Source: Paludibacter jiangxiensis (GTDB lineage Bacteria; Bacteroidota; Bacteroidia; Bacteroidales; Paludibacteraceae). Taken from it: 63,243 nt of DNA. Under the pieces are notes generated by a model. It was given only the letters and a program-made list of their open reading frames with translations. It had not been told where the DNA came from and did not search any database. The DNA is taken from the NCBI GenBank assembly GCA_945897785.1, contig CAMDGD010000007.1:1-63243 (forward strand). Reading direction: 5' to 3'. Below are positions 13,361 to 24,715 of the stretch, piece after piece; within the stretch, counting starts at the first letter, position 1; every line of letters starts with the position of its first letter. Both the position numbers and the translations under genes were made by a program.

Positions 13361-15283
13361 TTATTTTCTTTTCTTGGCAGCTTGTTTTTGCATTTCCAAT
13401 TGCTTTTTTTGTGCTTCCTCTAGTCGTGTTAGTAAGCCCGATTTTTTTTGTTTTTTCGGATTCTTGGCATTTTCGTTTAGTTTCTGCAGAATCTTTTCTT
13501 CGTCAACAAAACCACGAATAGCATAGGTTTGGATGATGGTTATTAAAGTAGCAATGAAGTAATAATAACTTAAACCTGATGCGTAATCGTTAAACATAAA
13601 CAAGAACATTACCGGCATTAAATACATCATAAATTTCATTCCCGGAATCTGATTAGACGAGTCCATCGTTGTTTGCATATTGATGTGTGTATATGCCAAG
13701 TTGGTAATAGTCATTAATATACAGAAGAGGCTTAAATGATTACCAAAGTATTCAGACAACAGCGGGATATGTACATCCCAAGTGAGTATGGCATCGTAAG
13801 AGGATAAGTCGGTTGCCCATAAAAAGCTTTCTTGACGCAACTCTATTGAGGCAGGGAAGAAGCTAAACATGGCAAACAATATTGGCATTTGCAAGAGCAT
13901 AGGCAAGCAGCCTCCCAGTGGGTTTACGCCTACTTTTCGGTAAAGGGCCATGGTTGCTTGTTGTCGTTCTTGTGCTTTGTTGGCCGGTATTTTTGCTTGT
14001 ATTTCATCTATTTGTGGTTTTAATACCCGCATTTTAGCCGTAGATAAATATGACTTATAGGTAAGCGGAAACAATACTATTTTAATAATAATAGTAAGGA
14101 GTAAAATGATAATACCAAAATTATTTATATACAAGCTTAAAAAGTTAAATACAGGTATAACTACAAAGCGGTTTATCCAACCAAACATACCCCATCCAAG
14201 GGGGATGAGTTTTTGTAAGTTTAATTCTTTTTCAGATGGCACCCCTTTGTCGTATCCGTTTAAAATTTTGTATTTGTTTGGGCCGAAATAGAACGAAAAA
14301 TTGCTAGGGCTTTCTCCCGTAGGATCAAAAGCTATATGCATATCGGCTTCGTATTTTTTTAAATAAGGCGAGTCGGTGTTTTCAATGGAGCTTTTTAATC
14401 GACCTGATAAAAAGGCATCTTCGGCAATTAAAACGGAACTAAAAAATTGATCTTTAAAAGCTATCCATTTTACTTTTGTGGTAAAATCTTCTGTTTCGTC
14501 TTTTGTTTCGCTTAGCGATTCAAAATCATCGCCTAAAAATTTATAATGAATAGTAGCATAGCGCGATTCAAATTTTTTACTTCGTTCTTGTTGTTTGACT
14601 TTTGATTTCCATTGCATAGGCAAAAGATTGATGCCGGGAGGCAAAATTTTCCCCATTTGATTTCCTTTAATGGAGTAGCCCACCATATAATCGTCGGCTT
14701 TAACGGTGTATATGTAGTCAATATATGCTCCCACTGTGCTTTTTAGGCGGAAGGTGAATGACTTTTCGCCACTGCGAACCGTATTATTTTCTTTCATGTT
14801 TACGGCTTCGAAATACATATCCGCAGTATTTACGATGCGGTTGTTTTCTGTAACAATGGTAAAGCCTAAAGCAGCACTGTCTTTTTTACTGTCAAATAAA
14901 ATAAGCGCATCGCCGTTGTATGTTTTGTAGTCCTTAAGTTCAACAGAAGAAATTTGACCGCCTTTATTGCTAATAGTAATCTTGATATGGTTGTTTTCGA
15001 TTACGAAACTTTTTTCTTCACCAATAGTTGCCGGAGCAAAAACACCAAATTCGTTTATCGCTGCTTGATTCTCAGGGATTATCGCTGCAATAGGTTCTTG
15101 AGTTTGTTCAGTTTGTGATTCTATTTCCGCTATTGCTTGGTTTTTTTTTGTTGTAATGCTGTTAATGGAATCGGTGTAGTGTTTTTGTTTAGCCAATGCT
15201 TCCTCAGAGGGCTTATTCCACCAAGAGAATCCAAAAAGAATGCCTCCTATAAGAAGAAATCCTAAAATTGTATTTTTATCCAT
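13361..15283 (-). CDS. yidC: Membrane protein insertase YidC
   Basis: A 640-residue protein of the long (Gram-negative) YidC type. It has an N-terminal membrane helix (about 4-21), a large periplasmic beta domain (about 60-350), then the conserved five-helix core from about residue 370 with LTYKSYLSTAKMRVLKPQ and NPLGGCLPMLLQMPILFAMF. A Lys/Gln-rich tail ends the protein. It inserts membrane proteins alone or with SecYEG. The pyrG gene lies 41 bases upstream on the same strand, so the pair is likely co-transcribed, an order I recall as common in Bacteroidota. Confidence 0.96.
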   Translation of the reverse strand: MDKNTILGFLLIGGILFGFSWWNKPSEEALAKQKHYTDSINSITTKKNQAIAEIESQTEQTQEPIAAIIPENQAAINEFGVFAPATIGEEKSFVIENNHIKITISNKGGQISSVELKDYKTYNGDALILFDSKKDSAALGFTIVTENNRIVNTADMYFEAVNMKENNTVRSGEKSFTFRLKSTVGAYIDYIYTVKADDYMVGYSIKGNQMGKILPPGINLLPMQWKSKVKQQERSKKFESRYATIHYKFLGDDFESLSETKDETEDFTTKVKWIAFKDQFFSSVLIAEDAFLSGRLKSSIENTDSPYLKKYEADMHIAFDPTGESPSNFSFYFGPNKYKILNGYDKGVPSEKELNLQKLIPLGWGMFGWINRFVVIPVFNFLSLYINNFGIIILLLTIIIKIVLFPLTYKSYLSTAKMRVLKPQIDEIQAKIPANKAQERQQATMALYRKVGVNPLGGCLPMLLQMPILFAMFSFFPASIELRQESFLWATDLSSYDAILTWDVHIPLLSEYFGNHLSLFCILMTITNLAYTHINMQTTMDSSNQIPGMKFMMYLMPVMFLFMFNDYASGLSYYYFIATLITIIQTYAIRGFVDEEKILQKLNENAKNPKKQKKSGLLTRLEEAQKKQLEMQKQAAKKRK

Positions 15284-15324
15284 GTATCTATTTTTAGCTT
15301 AAATCAGTATGATAATTGAGTTCG

Positions 15325-16941
<1,617 letters not shown>

Positions 16942-16996
16942 TTAACTAAGCTTAGAAAGCTTTAGGGTCTCAACTGATATAACACGGAACAAGGTG

Positions 16997-17004
16997 CAAA
17001 TGTA
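16997..17004 (-). promoter_or_regulatory. -7 box of the pyrG promoter
   Basis: TACATTTG on the - strand matches TAnnTTTG, about 74 bases before the pyrG ATG. No clean TTG at -33. Confidence 0.4.
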
Positions 17005-17104
17005 AATAAAAAATACAAACTGCTGAAATGATTTGTTGCTAAAAAAGAAACAAAATACAATGTGAAAAATCTTTTATCTAATATTATAAAAGGGCTTTTG
17101 TTTG

Positions 17105-17259
17105 AATCAAGAACCTAGACAAAAGAATAAAGATAAAAGACAAAAGACTAGGGTTGCGTTTTACTATCAAAATTAAAAACTTGCACAACTGAAATTCGTG
17201 TAAATAGGTGCTAATATGTGGATGCTTTTTATTTTTTAATTCTAATCTGTGTTAATCTC
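17105..17259 (+). repeat. Dispersed repeat copy B (short)
   Basis: A degraded copy of the dispersed family: CAAGAACCTAGACAAAAGAA, then AAGACAAAAGACTAGGGTT, AACTTGCACAACTGAAATTC (shared with copy A) and TCTAATCTGTGTTAATCTC. It fills most of the 16924-17359 gap upstream of pyrG, which has no gene. Confidence 0.7.
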
Positions 17260-17359
17260 TTATAGGTAGTGACTTTGTAAATACCTCAATAATTTAATAG
17301 TGGCAAAAAACATCAAATAAATTGTAAATCAAAAAAATGTTATGATAATTAGTTGTTAA

Positions 17360-18226
17360 CTATTGATTAGTTAATCGTAGCACCATTATTCCGGCATGTG
17401 TTTTATTGGCCTGCAAATAGTCGAAAAGTGGCTTTTGGGATATGCACACTTTTTTTTGGGAAGAGGAGGCATGCAGTAAAAAAAGTTGTTGATTTTGCCA
17501 AAGTGCAAAGCCTACATGTGCTATATCTAATCCTTCGATTGTAGTAGTTATGGCTATGATATCTCCGGATTGAATGTGTTGTTGGAGTTTCGGAAGTTTG
17601 TTTTTGGGTATATGGAAAAATGGTTGGGATGAAACCTTTCGTTCTATACGGGTAATTTGGTGTAAGAAATCGCGGTTGCTAGCCAATTGTTTGTATTGTT
17701 GCGGATGCCTACTCATATAATTTAGTTTGATGGGTAGCGTATCTCCGCCTATAGTTTGGGTAAGATCTGTTATAATGCCTAATGCCTGGTTGTTGCTAAT
17801 CCATTCGGAGAAATAATGTTTGCGCGATGTGAAGTCAGTTTTTATCCCGTCTCTGTACCGAATTTTTTCTAATTCTGAGCAATACACATCCAAGCCCACA
17901 TCGCCCCATCTGAGCGTACGAGTAAGGGCAAGACAAGTTTCGACAAAAGTGGTGCAGTCGAGTTCGCGAAAGTTTACCACCAGCCATTCGTAGGTGTCTA
18001 TATCTAGTGTTTTGCTAACATAGGGGGTGTTTAAAAAATCCGTCCCTGTTTTTATCAAAAACTCTTGCAAAGGCAATGTTTCCCATTTGTTGGTAGCAAC
18101 TTTCCGTTTAAAATTTTCGAAAAACAAGCTGTCAGCTTCGGTAATCAACATGGCTTTTCGCGAAAGCTGTTGTGATTGAACTTCCCAGAACGAAAGGAAT
18201 AAAAGAAGGCTGATAAAAAGCTTCAT
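17360..18226 (-). CDS. DUF1460 exported amidase-like protein
   Basis: A 288-residue protein with a signal peptide (1-18, ending EVQSQ). The domain is DUF1460, an NlpC/P60-like papain-fold family; a structurally known relative is described as an N-acetylmuramoyl-L-alanine amidase. The likely nucleophile is Cys91 in RELDCTTFVET, and the general base is the His of DIAHVGFAL near residue 237. It probably trims or recycles peptidoglycan in the periplasm. It follows ribBA on the same strand with a 22-base gap, so co-transcription is possible though the functions are unrelated. Confidence 0.85.
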   Translation of the reverse strand: MKLFISLLLFLSFWEVQSQQLSRKAMLITEADSLFFENFKRKVATNKWETLPLQEFLIKTGTDFLNTPYVSKTLDIDTYEWLVVNFRELDCTTFVETCLALTRTLRWGDVGLDVYCSELEKIRYRDGIKTDFTSRKHYFSEWISNNQALGIITDLTQTIGGDTLPIKLNYMSRHPQQYKQLASNRDFLHQITRIERKVSSQPFFHIPKNKLPKLQQHIQSGDIIAITTTIEGLDIAHVGFALWQNQQLFLLHASSSQKKVCISQKPLFDYLQANKTHAGIMVLRLTNQ

Positions 18227-18248
18227 ACTTACATTGTTTAATGAACTA

Positions 18249-19469
18249 TTACTTTGTGTTTTTCAAAATATGCCCCATTCGTTCTTTTTTAGTTTTCATA
18301 TAGTCGTAATTGTATTTATTGGGGGCTACTTCTAGGGGGATATTTTCTACTACCTCCAACCCGTAGGCTTCCAACCCAATTCGTTTGATGGGGTTGTTTG
18401 ACATTAGGCGCATTTTTGAAATGCCCAATTCGCGTAAAATACTTGCTCCAACACCATAGTCTCGTTCGTCAGGATCAAACCCTAGGTGAATATTTGCATC
18501 TACTGTATCTAGACCATCTTCTTGCAGTTTGTATGCCGCAATTTTATTCATTAAACCAATGCCTCGTCCTTCTTGGTTCATATATACTAATACCCCTTTT
18601 CCTTCTTTTTCAATGGTATGCATGGCTTTGTGTAATTGTTCACCACATTCGCAGCGCTTGGAGCCAAAAATATCTCCAGTCATGCAAGAGGAGTGTACCC
18701 GTACCAATACAGCTTCGTCTTTTTCCCAGCTGCCTTTAATTAGGGCAACATGTTCTAACCCATTCGAAACTTGTTTGAATGGAATTAAGTGAAACGAACC
18801 GTATTCTGTAGGCATATTTACTTCAACCCCTTTTTCAATGAGCGATTCATTTTTGAGGCGGTAAGCAATCAAATCTTTTATTGAGATGATTTTAATGTTC
18901 CATTTTTTAGCCACCTCGATAAGTTCCGGTAAACGAGCCATGGTGCCATCTTCGTTTATAATTTCGATTAGTGCTCCAGCCGGATATAACCCTGCTAAAC
19001 GGGCCATGTCTATAGTTGCTTCTGTATGTCCTGCACGACGCAATACCCCGCGGTTTTTTGCTTTCAGTGGACTAACATGTCCGGGGCGGGCAAGGTTTGT
19101 AGGTTTTATTGTAGTATCAGCTAATGCTTTTATTGTCATTGCTCTATCGTACATTGAAACGCCTGTAGTGCAGCCATTTCCAAGTAAATCTATTGTAACG
19201 GTAAATGGAGTTTCGTGAACCGATGTATTTTCAGGGGTTTGCATTTCTAATTCAAGTTCAGCACAACGGTCTTCTGTTATCGGGGCGCAAAGTAAGCCTC
19301 TGCCGTAAGTTATCATAAAATTGATTTTCTCAGGTGTAACTTTTTCTGCAGCAATAATAAAATCACCTTCGTTTTCGCGGTCTTCGTCATCTACCACAAT
19401 TAAGAATTCTCCATTTTTAAAATCGTCAATAGCCTCTTCTATAGTATTTAGTTTAAATAATTCTTTCAT
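18249..19469 (-). CDS. ribBA: Bifunctional riboflavin enzyme RibBA
   Basis: A 406-residue fusion. Residues 1 to about 205 form 3,4-dihydroxy-2-butanone-4-phosphate synthase, with [12 protein letters not shown] and the GHVSPLKAK and RAGHTEA blocks. The second half is GTP cyclohydrolase II, with zinc cysteines in [17 protein letters not shown] and [13 protein letters not shown]. Together they make both precursors of riboflavin; lumazine synthase RibH is elsewhere in this window (34132). No FMN riboswitch is visible upstream: the gene begins only 2 bases after the LptF/G permease gene, so the two are translationally close. Confidence 0.96.
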   Translation of the reverse strand: MKELFKLNTIEEAIDDFKNGEFLIVVDDEDRENEGDFIIAAEKVTPEKINFMITYGRGLLCAPITEDRCAELELEMQTPENTSVHETPFTVTIDLLGNGCTTGVSMYDRAMTIKALADTTIKPTNLARPGHVSPLKAKNRGVLRRAGHTEATIDMARLAGLYPAGALIEIINEDGTMARLPELIEVAKKWNIKIISIKDLIAYRLKNESLIEKGVEVNMPTEYGSFHLIPFKQVSNGLEHVALIKGSWEKDEAVLVRVHSSCMTGDIFGSKRCECGEQLHKAMHTIEKEGKGVLVYMNQEGRGIGLMNKIAAYKLQEDGLDTVDANIHLGFDPDERDYGVGASILRELGISKMRLMSNNPIKRIGLEAYGLEVVENIPLEVAPNKYNYDYMKTKKERMGHILKNTK

Positions 19470-19471
19470 AG

Positions 19472-20929
19472 CTAATTCTTTTTTTTTGTAAATAATTTCT
19501 TGATTTTAGAGAAAAATATAGTGTAAGTTTCGGTGTTAAAAATAGGTGAATCCATTGCCGCTTTGTAAGTTAAGAAAACACCAATTGGAAGAAGGAAAAA
19601 TGAGCTTAGCCATATACCTACCCAAACAGGCCATACATCTTCTCTAGCTAATTTGTATCCGGAAAAATCGATAACATAGTAAAAAATAAACATTACAACA
19701 GAAATTACCACCGGCATTCCTAGTCCACCTTTGCGAATAATTGCCCCAAGCGGAGCGCCAATAAAGAAAAATATAATGCATGCAAAAGCAAGTGTGAATT
19801 TACGGTGCCATTCAATTAAATGCCTTATTAGTAGGTATTTTTCGCTGTTAAGGTAAGTTTGGTTGGCCGTAATATCGTTGTTATATCTGTTGGCTTGTTC
19901 TATGGCAAATGTCAGGGCCTTTTCCATATCTCGTTTTTTTAGACTAAAGAAAAGAGAATCGCTGTTTATGTTTTCTTTGCTGTTGGTAATTACAGTCAGG
20001 GTTTTTCCTTCAAAAATAATACGATCAAAAAAATGACTGTTCTTATAACGAAGCGCAAACTGTGTAGATAAACTGTCTATTTTATGTCTTAACGAATCTA
20101 TGGAAAGAGATAAAGCCTCCATATTTTTCGTCATATACTGGTCTTTTAATATGTTTTCGTCGATGCGCGAAAAATTAGTATCGAAGTCGATAATAACTTC
20201 TTTTTTTGTAAAACTTTCCCTTCTATAAGGAATAGAACTGCTTGGCGTTTGGGATTGTTGTTTCCGTAAGTTCTCGAATGATTCGCCCGAGTAAAGCGTA
20301 AGCAGCAAATAAGTTTTGTCGGTAGATAATTTTAACCGAGCAGAATCTGCAACTGTTACAGAAGCATTGTTAAAACCTTTGGTGAAGTCGTATATCATTA
20401 GGTTTTTAAGCAACTTACGCTTGTTATCTTTTTCTCTTACATAGATATTATAGCCTGTTATGCCGGAGTAAAATTCACCTTTCGGGATGTCTAGTTCCGG
20501 CGTAGTTTGTCGTAAAGAAAAAATTAATGTCCACAATTTTTTCTGTGTAACAGGTAGCACATTATTCGAAAAAAAGAAGGCTCCTAAGCTGATAAAAGAA
20601 ATAAATACCAGTAGCGATAACATGATTCGGAAAAGCGAAATACCTGATGCCTTTAAGGCGGTAAGTTCCATCTTTTCACCTAAATTACCAAAGCTCATTA
20701 AGGAGGCTAAAAGTATGGCTAATGGCAATGCCATGGGGATTATAGAAAGAACGGAGTAATAGAAAAACTCGAGTAGAACCCTTGTCTCCAGTCCTTTACC
20801 CACCAATTCGCCAATGTGTTTCCAAAGAAATTGCATTAAAAAAATAAATGTGCAGATAAAGAATGTAGCAAACAAAACTTCTAAAAAGCGAAGGAATATG
20901 TATTTGTCCAGTTGTTTTAAGTGGAACAT
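19472..20929 (-). CDS. LptF/LptG-family permease
   Basis: A 485-residue YjgP/YjgQ-type membrane protein with two N-terminal helix groups, a long periplasmic beta-jellyroll region (about residues 120-370) and three C-terminal helices (about 375-460). The coupling segment [15 protein letters not shown] is the conserved contact with the LptB ATPase. LptF/G partners extract lipopolysaccharide from the inner membrane and hand it to LptC/A. The periplasmic part is larger than in E. coli and contains a charged insert, common in Bacteroidota. I cannot say whether it is F or G; its partner is not in this window. Confidence 0.88.
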   Translation of the reverse strand: MFHLKQLDKYIFLRFLEVLFATFFICTFIFLMQFLWKHIGELVGKGLETRVLLEFFYYSVLSIIPMALPLAILLASLMSFGNLGEKMELTALKASGISLFRIMLSLLVFISFISLGAFFFSNNVLPVTQKKLWTLIFSLRQTTPELDIPKGEFYSGITGYNIYVREKDNKRKLLKNLMIYDFTKGFNNASVTVADSARLKLSTDKTYLLLTLYSGESFENLRKQQSQTPSSSIPYRRESFTKKEVIIDFDTNFSRIDENILKDQYMTKNMEALSLSIDSLRHKIDSLSTQFALRYKNSHFFDRIIFEGKTLTVITNSKENINSDSLFFSLKKRDMEKALTFAIEQANRYNNDITANQTYLNSEKYLLIRHLIEWHRKFTLAFACIIFFFIGAPLGAIIRKGGLGMPVVISVVMFIFYYVIDFSGYKLAREDVWPVWVGIWLSSFFLLPIGVFLTYKAAMDSPIFNTETYTIFFSKIKKLFTKKKN

Positions 20930-20952
20930 GCCCTATGTTTAAAATAAAAACA

Positions 20953-20960
20953 CAAAGTTA
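20953..20960 (-). promoter_or_regulatory. -7 box upstream of the LptF/G-ribBA unit
   Basis: TAACTTTG on the - strand fits TAnnTTTG, 24 bases before the ATG at 20929. Confidence 0.45.
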
Positions 20961-21133
20961 ACGTAAAAATCCGAAAGAAGAAGCTAAAAAAAACCAAATA
21001 AAAAGAGGATTTGAGAAAGAAGAAGCAGAATAAACTGTAACAACAGTTATACAATCAAAACTAAAAAGGGAAGCCTTTAGGTAAGGCTGTTTTAGTAATG
21101 AAATAGTTGCTTTTTTGCGGCAATTCAGTTAGC

Positions 21134-21517
21134 TTATAAACCAATTTTTCTAAAAAGATCTTTAATTTGTTTGTCCCAAAGAATTTTTGCATCATCAACA
21201 TCCTCGGGTTCAGCAAAGTCGGATATTACTAAGGCAGCCTCGCTCGTAATTTCATCTACCGTAATTTTAAATTCGAAATAGCACTTTTCATTGCTATCTT
21301 CTTGCCATCGAAAACGAATAAAATTATTGGCTCTAATTGAAATTAAGTCGGCTACTTGTTCCGAATCACCCCAAGTAAAAACGAATTCTTTGTCTTTAAC
21401 AGTGATTTTATCGGCAAACCATTCTTCTAAACCGTTTGTTGTACTTATTGATTGCCAAAGCATGTTTAATGAAGCTGATTTAACAAGGTACTCTAGTTGA
21501 AATTTTACTTTTGCCAT
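21134..21517 (-). CDS. START-like SRPBCC domain protein
   Basis: With the start at 21517 the product has 127 residues (MAKVKFQLEYLVKS...), all one helix-grip domain of the SRPBCC/AHSA1-like type. The stretch LWQSISTTNGLEEWFADKI followed by beta strands rich in aromatic residues and an acidic FAEPEDVDDAK loop fits the short START-like proteins common in Bacteroidota. Ligand and partner are unknown. A start at 21535 would add six residues and is less likely. It stands alone between lptF/G and cdd. Confidence 0.8.
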   Translation of the reverse strand: MAKVKFQLEYLVKSASLNMLWQSISTTNGLEEWFADKITVKDKEFVFTWGDSEQVADLISIRANNFIRFRWQEDSNEKCYFEFKITVDEITSEAALVISDFAEPEDVDDAKILWDKQIKDLFRKIGL

Positions 21518-21644
21518 AAATTTGATTTTTGGCAATATTAGTATTTTTTATTTAAGGATAAAAAGAATTGTGAAAATTTTTAACAAATAGTTATTAACAT
21601 GCGCTTTATTGGCTAATTAAGTAGCTGAAATTAAGTTGGTTGTT

Positions 21645-22115
21645 TTATTTCAGTGTAAAGGAAAAGGGAAGTAGTTCGCCGGCTTTTTTTATGTGGTATA
21701 TTTCCTGTTCGCCGTAAAGGATAATTTCGATATTTTGGTTAAAACGAAGCTCGCATTCTACTAAAACTTGCAGGCAAGAACCGCAGGGAGCTATTGGTTT
21801 TTTTACAAAAGAATTGTTTGTGTATGCAGCTATTGCTAGAGCTTTAATAGGAGTGCTTGGGTGTTGCGAATTAGCATAAAATAAGGCAACCCGTTCGGCG
21901 CAGAGTCCTGATGGGTAGGCTGCATTCTCTTGGTTGTTTCCCCCTATTACCTGACCATCGTTAAGTAACACAGCAGCTCCAACAAAGAATTTTGAATAGG
22001 GAGCATAAGCCGATTTTGTTTGTGTTTTGGCCAGTTCAATCAGTTTTTGGTAATCGGTAGGCAATTCCTCTAAAGTGACCTGTTGTAGGTTAGTGTGTAT
22101 GCTAATTTTTTTCAT
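21645..22115 (-). CDS. cdd: Cytidine deaminase
   Basis: A 156-residue zinc hydrolase converting cytidine and deoxycytidine to (deoxy)uridine for pyrimidine salvage. The zinc and proton-shuttle residues are visible: Cys72 and Glu74 in GLCAERVA, and Cys111/Cys114 in PCGSCLQ. SKFFVGAAV and NQENAAYPSG form the nucleoside pocket. The ligand set (Cys-Cys-Cys) indicates the tetrameric class. It is transcribed alone, diverging from the glucosaminidase gene at 22403. Confidence 0.95.
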   Translation of the reverse strand: MKKISIHTNLQQVTLEELPTDYQKLIELAKTQTKSAYAPYSKFFVGAAVLLNDGQVIGGNNQENAAYPSGLCAERVALFYANSQHPSTPIKALAIAAYTNNSFVKKPIAPCGSCLQVLVECELRFNQNIEIILYGEQEIYHIKKAGELLPFSFTLK

Positions 22116-22402
22116 GGTGCGTAGTTCTTTTATTAGTATAACAAAGCAGGATAACGTTACTTTTTACTATATGCAAACTTACTATTTTCTACGAATACTG
22201 TTTAACGGTATTATTGTAAATTTCACTAATTACACCGCCTAAATTTAGGTAACTTTTGTTGATAACAAAGCTGTAAAAGTAATCCATTCTTTTTAAAGAA
22301 ATTATATTTTTGTACAATAAATCTTTTGTTGCGTATAGCCTAATATGCTTGTATGCAGTATAAAGATAAGTTTCTTTAGTAACCGCAATAATATCAATCC
22401 TA

Positions 22403-23413
22403 GTGAAAAAAACAGTTATTTTTGTTTTAGTTGCCATTTTTTGCTTGCAAAGCTTTGCGCAAAATCAGCAATATTTGGAGTATATAGAAACGTATAAAAG
22501 TATTGCTATTCAAAAAATGCAGACTTACGGTATTCCTGCTAGCATCACCTTAGCACAGGGTCTTTTAGAATCAGGAGCCGGCAAAGGTAGGTTGGCTATG
22601 CAGGCCAATAATCATTTTGGCATAAAATGTCAGAAAAACTGGACTGGAGCTACTATCTCGCATGATGATGATGCAAAGGGGGAGTGTTTTAGAAAATATG
22701 CCGATCCGATGCAGTCGTACGAGGATCATTCTGCCTTTTTGAAAAGTGGAAGTCGTTATGCTTTTTTATTTAATTTTGAATCGACAGACTATAAATCGTG
22801 GGCTTTTGGTTTAAAGCAAGCCGGATATGCTACCGATCCAAAATATCCGGTTAAGCTGATAAATCTAATCGAAGCGTATAATCTTCAACAATACGATACG
22901 ATGCAGCCGGTGGTAAAAAACGACGAACAAAAGCAAGTCTCTGTATCGGAAAATGAACCGATAAAAAAATCGTTTTTTGCTCGTTTATTCAGCAAGTCCG
23001 ATGTATCACAAACAGCAACTACAGAAGAGAATAAAGTGTATAACGATGGTGTTTATTTGGCAGACATTGAACCGTTTCGCACACATGCTGTCGAAGAAAT
23101 TAATGGAGTTAAATGTGTAATAGCTAAAGAAGGGGATACCTATGCCGGAATTGCCGATGAGTTTGCTATGTTTGAAAAGGAATTATTGAAAGCAAACGAA
23201 GTAAAGTATGGTTCTAATCCGAAACCGGGAGATATTGTTTTTTTAGCAAAAAAGAAAAAAAGAGGAACCGGCGATTCTTATTTGTTTAGAGAAGGCGATA
23301 CGATGTATAATGTTTCGCAATTAAAAGGCATACGGGTAAGAGCATTGTATCGAATCAATAATATGATTTATGGAAAACAACCCGAAGTAGGTGCTGTTAT
23401 TAAATTGCGCTAA
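22403..23413 (+). CDS. Exported glucosaminidase with LysM repeats
   Basis: A 336-residue protein with a GTG start at 22403; the frame immediately gives a signal peptide (KKTVIFVLVAIFCLQSFAQ), which supports that start. Residues about 25-160 form a glycoside hydrolase 73-type domain (ITLAQGLLESGAGKGRLAMQANNHFGIKC) with the expected Glu in LLESG. After a linker, two LysM-like segments (about 232-278 and 285-335) should bind peptidoglycan. It likely cuts cell-wall glycan during growth or division. The next gene begins at the base after its stop codon. Confidence 0.9.
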   Translation: MKKTVIFVLVAIFCLQSFAQNQQYLEYIETYKSIAIQKMQTYGIPASITLAQGLLESGAGKGRLAMQANNHFGIKCQKNWTGATISHDDDAKGECFRKYADPMQSYEDHSAFLKSGSRYAFLFNFESTDYKSWAFGLKQAGYATDPKYPVKLINLIEAYNLQQYDTMQPVVKNDEQKQVSVSENEPIKKSFFARLFSKSDVSQTATTEENKVYNDGVYLADIEPFRTHAVEEINGVKCVIAKEGDTYAGIADEFAMFEKELLKANEVKYGSNPKPGDIVFLAKKKKRGTGDSYLFREGDTMYNVSQLKGIRVRALYRINNMIYGKQPEVGAVIKLR

Positions 23414-23704
23414 ATGAGGAGACGAAATGCACAAGCCTTAGGGGATGTTATTAAGGAGCTGTTGAAGCTGCAGCGATTGGATAAAAAACTGAATGAAAAG
23501 GAACTGCTGCTTTCGTGGGACAAAGTTGTTGGTCCGGCTATAGCAAAATATACGATTGAAAAGTATTTAAAAAATAAAGTGTTATTCGTGAAACTAAGTT
23601 CTTCGGTTTTGCGTAGTGAATTGATGATGTCTCGACAGCATTTAGTCGACAGCCTTAATCGTCAGGTTGGGGTTGAAGTAATTAATGATATCCGCTTTTA
23701 TTGA
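23414..23704 (+). CDS. DUF721 (DciA-like) protein
   Basis: A 96-residue basic protein of the DUF721 family, with LGDVIKELLKLQRLDKKL and the C-terminal KVLFVKLSSSVLRSELMMSR core. The family includes DciA, which loads the replicative helicase in bacteria lacking DnaC; the short Bacteroidota members are presumed to be relatives. It starts one base after the glucosaminidase stop and overlaps the frame of the next gene, so all three probably share a transcript. The DciA role is inference. Confidence 0.85.
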   Translation: MRRRNAQALGDVIKELLKLQRLDKKLNEKELLLSWDKVVGPAIAKYTIEKYLKNKVLFVKLSSSVLRSELMMSRQHLVDSLNRQVGVEVINDIRFY

Positions 23705-23711
23705 ATTTGTT

Positions 23712-24233
23712 ATGTCTTTGGAAACGGTAATTGAACAGAATCTTTCGCGCCGATTGGTGGATGATTTAATTCTCGAGATTAAGGAACATCCTGCATATTT
23801 TGAGATGGTATTTTCCTATTTGTTTTCTCCAAAACAACGGTTGGCTTGGCGTTCCGGGTGGATTTTATGTCATCTACAACAACAAGCACCGCATTTTTTT
23901 GTTGCCAAACAAAAAGAAATGATGGATTTATTGCTAAGTACACCGTATCATGGTGTTCGTAGATCCTTGCTATTTCTTATTTGTCATTCGGAGCAAACAG
24001 ATTATCCTGTTGCCTTTATCAATCAATGCTTTGAGTGGATGCTTTCGCCAAAACAACCACCAGCAATTCAGGTATATAGTATGTATTGTTTGAGTAAGGT
24101 ATGTGCGCTTTATCCCGATTTTACCACCGAACTACTTGTCTGTTTGGAAAATGTTGAAACAAGTGATTATTCTAAAGGCTTTACTAGCGCCCGAAAAAAA
24201 ACCCTTATCGACCTATTGCATAAAAAGCAATAA
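23712..24233 (+). CDS. Unrecognised helical protein
   Basis: A 173-residue protein from the ATG at 23712 (an upstream start at 23685 would overlap DUF721 by 20 bases and is less likely). It is all-helical, with helix pairs of HEAT-like rhythm (YFEMVFSYLFSPKQRLAWRS, FFVAKQKEMMDLLLSTPYHG, QVYSMYCLSKVCALYPDF). Aromatic residues and Cys are common. No catalytic motif is visible. I do not recognise a named family. The position directly after DUF721, 7 bases downstream, suggests co-expression. Confidence 0.75.
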   Translation: MSLETVIEQNLSRRLVDDLILEIKEHPAYFEMVFSYLFSPKQRLAWRSGWILCHLQQQAPHFFVAKQKEMMDLLLSTPYHGVRRSLLFLICHSEQTDYPVAFINQCFEWMLSPKQPPAIQVYSMYCLSKVCALYPDFTTELLVCLENVETSDYSKGFTSARKKTLIDLLHKKQ

Positions 24234-24311
24234 TTATTGTATTGTAGTTTTGATGCAATAGTTTTGTTTTCGCATTTAAAGCTGTATATTTACTTCAATA
24301 AATTTATTATC

Positions 24312-24695
24312 ATGCAACTAATTTCAACACATACCATTTTAACCAGTGATTTGGGCGTTAAAGGGAATTTATTTGGAGGTGTTTTTGTTACCTGGATTGA
24401 TTTAGCCGCCTATAATCTTGCTGCTGAGGCTATCAAAGACCCTAATATTGTTACCTTAAAAATATCGGAGTGTTTGTTTCTGCAGCCGGCAAAAATTAAT
24501 AATATTGTTAAAATTTATGGTAGAATTGCCCGTGTAGGTAATACTTCGGTTACAGTTGAAATAGAAGCAAGAAAAATTGATGTAATTAAGGGTGATGAAG
24601 TGGTGCTTTGCACAACAAGCGTTGTTATGGTGTTGGTAGATGTATACGGAAATCCTAAAAAAATAAAAAAAGCTGCCATAAAAGACAGCTTTTAG
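24312..24695 (+). CDS. Hotdog-fold acyl-CoA thioesterase
   Basis: From the ATG at 24312 the product is 127 residues, a single hotdog domain. The motif GNLFGGVFVTWIDLAAYNLA matches the YciA/acyl-CoA hydrolase family, with the Asp of WID as the likely catalytic residue, followed by VKIYGRIARVGNTSVTVEIEA. It hydrolyses acyl-CoA thioesters; chain-length preference cannot be read here. An upstream start at 24237 would add 25 poorly conserved residues. The last codons and the stop lie inside a terminator hairpin shared with the convergent ferredoxin gene. Confidence 0.85.
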   Translation: MQLISTHTILTSDLGVKGNLFGGVFVTWIDLAAYNLAAEAIKDPNIVTLKISECLFLQPAKINNIVKIYGRIARVGNTSVTVEIEARKIDVIKGDEVVLCTTSVVMVLVDVYGNPKKIKKAAIKDSF

Positions 24696-24705
24696 AAATT
24701 TTTTG
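24664..24705. terminator. Shared terminator overlapping the thioesterase stop codon
   Basis: AAAAGCTG (24668-24675) pairs with CAGCTTTT (24686-24693). On the - strand a long T-run follows, so it is strong for the ferredoxin gene; on the + strand the stem includes the TAG at 24693-24695 of the thioesterase. Confidence 0.8.
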
Positions 24706-24715
24706 GTTGCATGAA

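Noticed and set aside
17105-17259. Repeats considered as a CRISPR array
   Set aside because: The dispersed repeats have no regular unit and spacer lengths, and no cas genes are nearby.
19470-20929. FMN riboswitch for ribBA or ribH
   Set aside because: ribBA begins 2 bases after the LptF/G gene and ribH follows a plain terminator hairpin; no RFN-like conserved segments were found.
22189-22437. 82-codon frame on the - strand between cdd and the glucosaminidase gene
   Set aside because: It overlaps the signal-peptide coding region of the glucosaminidase gene and shows no known motif.
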